Positions 7,105-7,283 of a DNA stretch of 7,283 nucleotides are shown piece after piece. The translations under genes and the position numbers were made by a program. Source of the DNA: an uncultured Bacilli bacterium (GTDB lineage: Bacteria; Bacillota_I; Bacilli_A; RF39; UBA660); assembly GCA_944351345.1 (NCBI GenBank), contig CALVPO010000072.1:1-7283 (forward strand), given 5' to 3'. Numbering within the stretch: position 1 is the stretch's first letter; every line of letters begins with the position of its first letter. The notes under the pieces are model-generated. The model was not told where the DNA came from, made no database searches, and saw only the letters and a list, made by a program, of their open reading frames with translations.

Positions 7105-7283
7105 TTAATCTATTAATAAATTTTTTATGTAACCAATATCATTATTTTTATTACCTAAATTATCTTTTTGATATGTTAAGGTTAAAATATAAGTTTGTCC
7201 ACTTAGTAATGCTTCATCTGTTATACTTCCTGTTTTGTTGCCACTTATGCCATTTACTAAAGTTTTATTTTTTTGATTACTTG
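7105..7283 (-). CDS. C-terminal end of an upstream protein (5' end outside window), unidentified
   Basis: An open frame enters from the right edge (first full codon at 7281), gives 58 residues and ends in TAA at 7107-7105, followed at once by an in-frame TAG. The piece is Asn/Lys/Thr-rich. It includes S-G-Q-T-Y-I-L-T-L-T-Y, an alternating strand of the kind seen at the end of secreted beta-sandwich proteins, then an Asn/Asp-rich turn and a final hydrophobic strand N-L-L-I-D. It has no C-terminal membrane helix or sortase motif. The match to TasA/camelysin-like or other beta-sandwich exoproteins is only an impression. Only 18 bases separate it from the next gene, so it is probably the upstream member of the same operon. 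The reading frame is supported because the other two minus-strand frames hit stops within the first 30 bases. Confidence 0.65.
   Translation of the reverse strand, partial: SNQKNKTLVNGISGNKTGSITDEALLSGQTYILTLTYQKDNLGNKNNDIGYIKNLLID

Noticed and set aside
1..7283. Mycoplasma-type code (TGA as Trp), suggested by the low GC
   Set aside because: I saw no in-frame TGA in the four genes and the Trp codons checked are TGG; the peptidoglycan peptidase also argues for a walled cell.
1..7283. tRNA, rRNA, CRISPR array, insertion sequence or attachment site
   Set aside because: I found no GC-rich structured stretch, spaced repeats, transposase-like frame or terminal inverted repeats; the window is almost fully coding.

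Overview
The window is strongly AT-rich. All four coding regions I can support read leftwards, on the minus strand. Trp codons are TGG and the stops are TAA or TAG, so the standard bacterial code fits. Together with a peptidoglycan-type M15 peptidase, good Shine-Dalgarno sites and a textbook sigma-70/sigma-A promoter, this suggests a low-GC, wall-bearing Bacillota. An uncultured gut Bacilli lineage of the RF39 type is a guess from style and composition, not proven.

Layout in transcription order, right to left: (1) 7283-7105, the C-terminal 58 residues of a protein of unknown identity that begins outside the window. (2) 7086-6283, a 267-residue protein with one N-terminal membrane helix and a large, probably extracellular domain of unknown function. 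(3) 6256-5561, a 231-residue M15-family zinc peptidase of the CwlK/Ply500 type with all key residues present but no visible signal peptide. Gaps of 18 and 26 bases make genes 1-3 a likely operon. (4) After a 95-base spacer carrying an apparently perfect promoter, a giant open frame starts at 5465 and runs off the left edge. It gives 1,821 residues (about 200 kDa) with no stop.

The giant protein has an N-terminal membrane segment, an unassigned domain of about 220 residues, a Gly/Glu/Asn/Thr-rich linker, and then a long series of fibronectin-III/Ig-like beta-sandwich segments. It fills three quarters of the window; I found no frameshift in it.

The set reads as a cell-surface locus: a very large membrane-linked or secreted filament-like protein, a peptidoglycan endopeptidase that could remodel the wall locally, and a smaller membrane-anchored partner. 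That link is inference from neighbourhood. No RNA gene, CRISPR array, insertion sequence, attachment site or convincing terminator was seen. Apart from the promoter spacer, essentially the whole window is coding.
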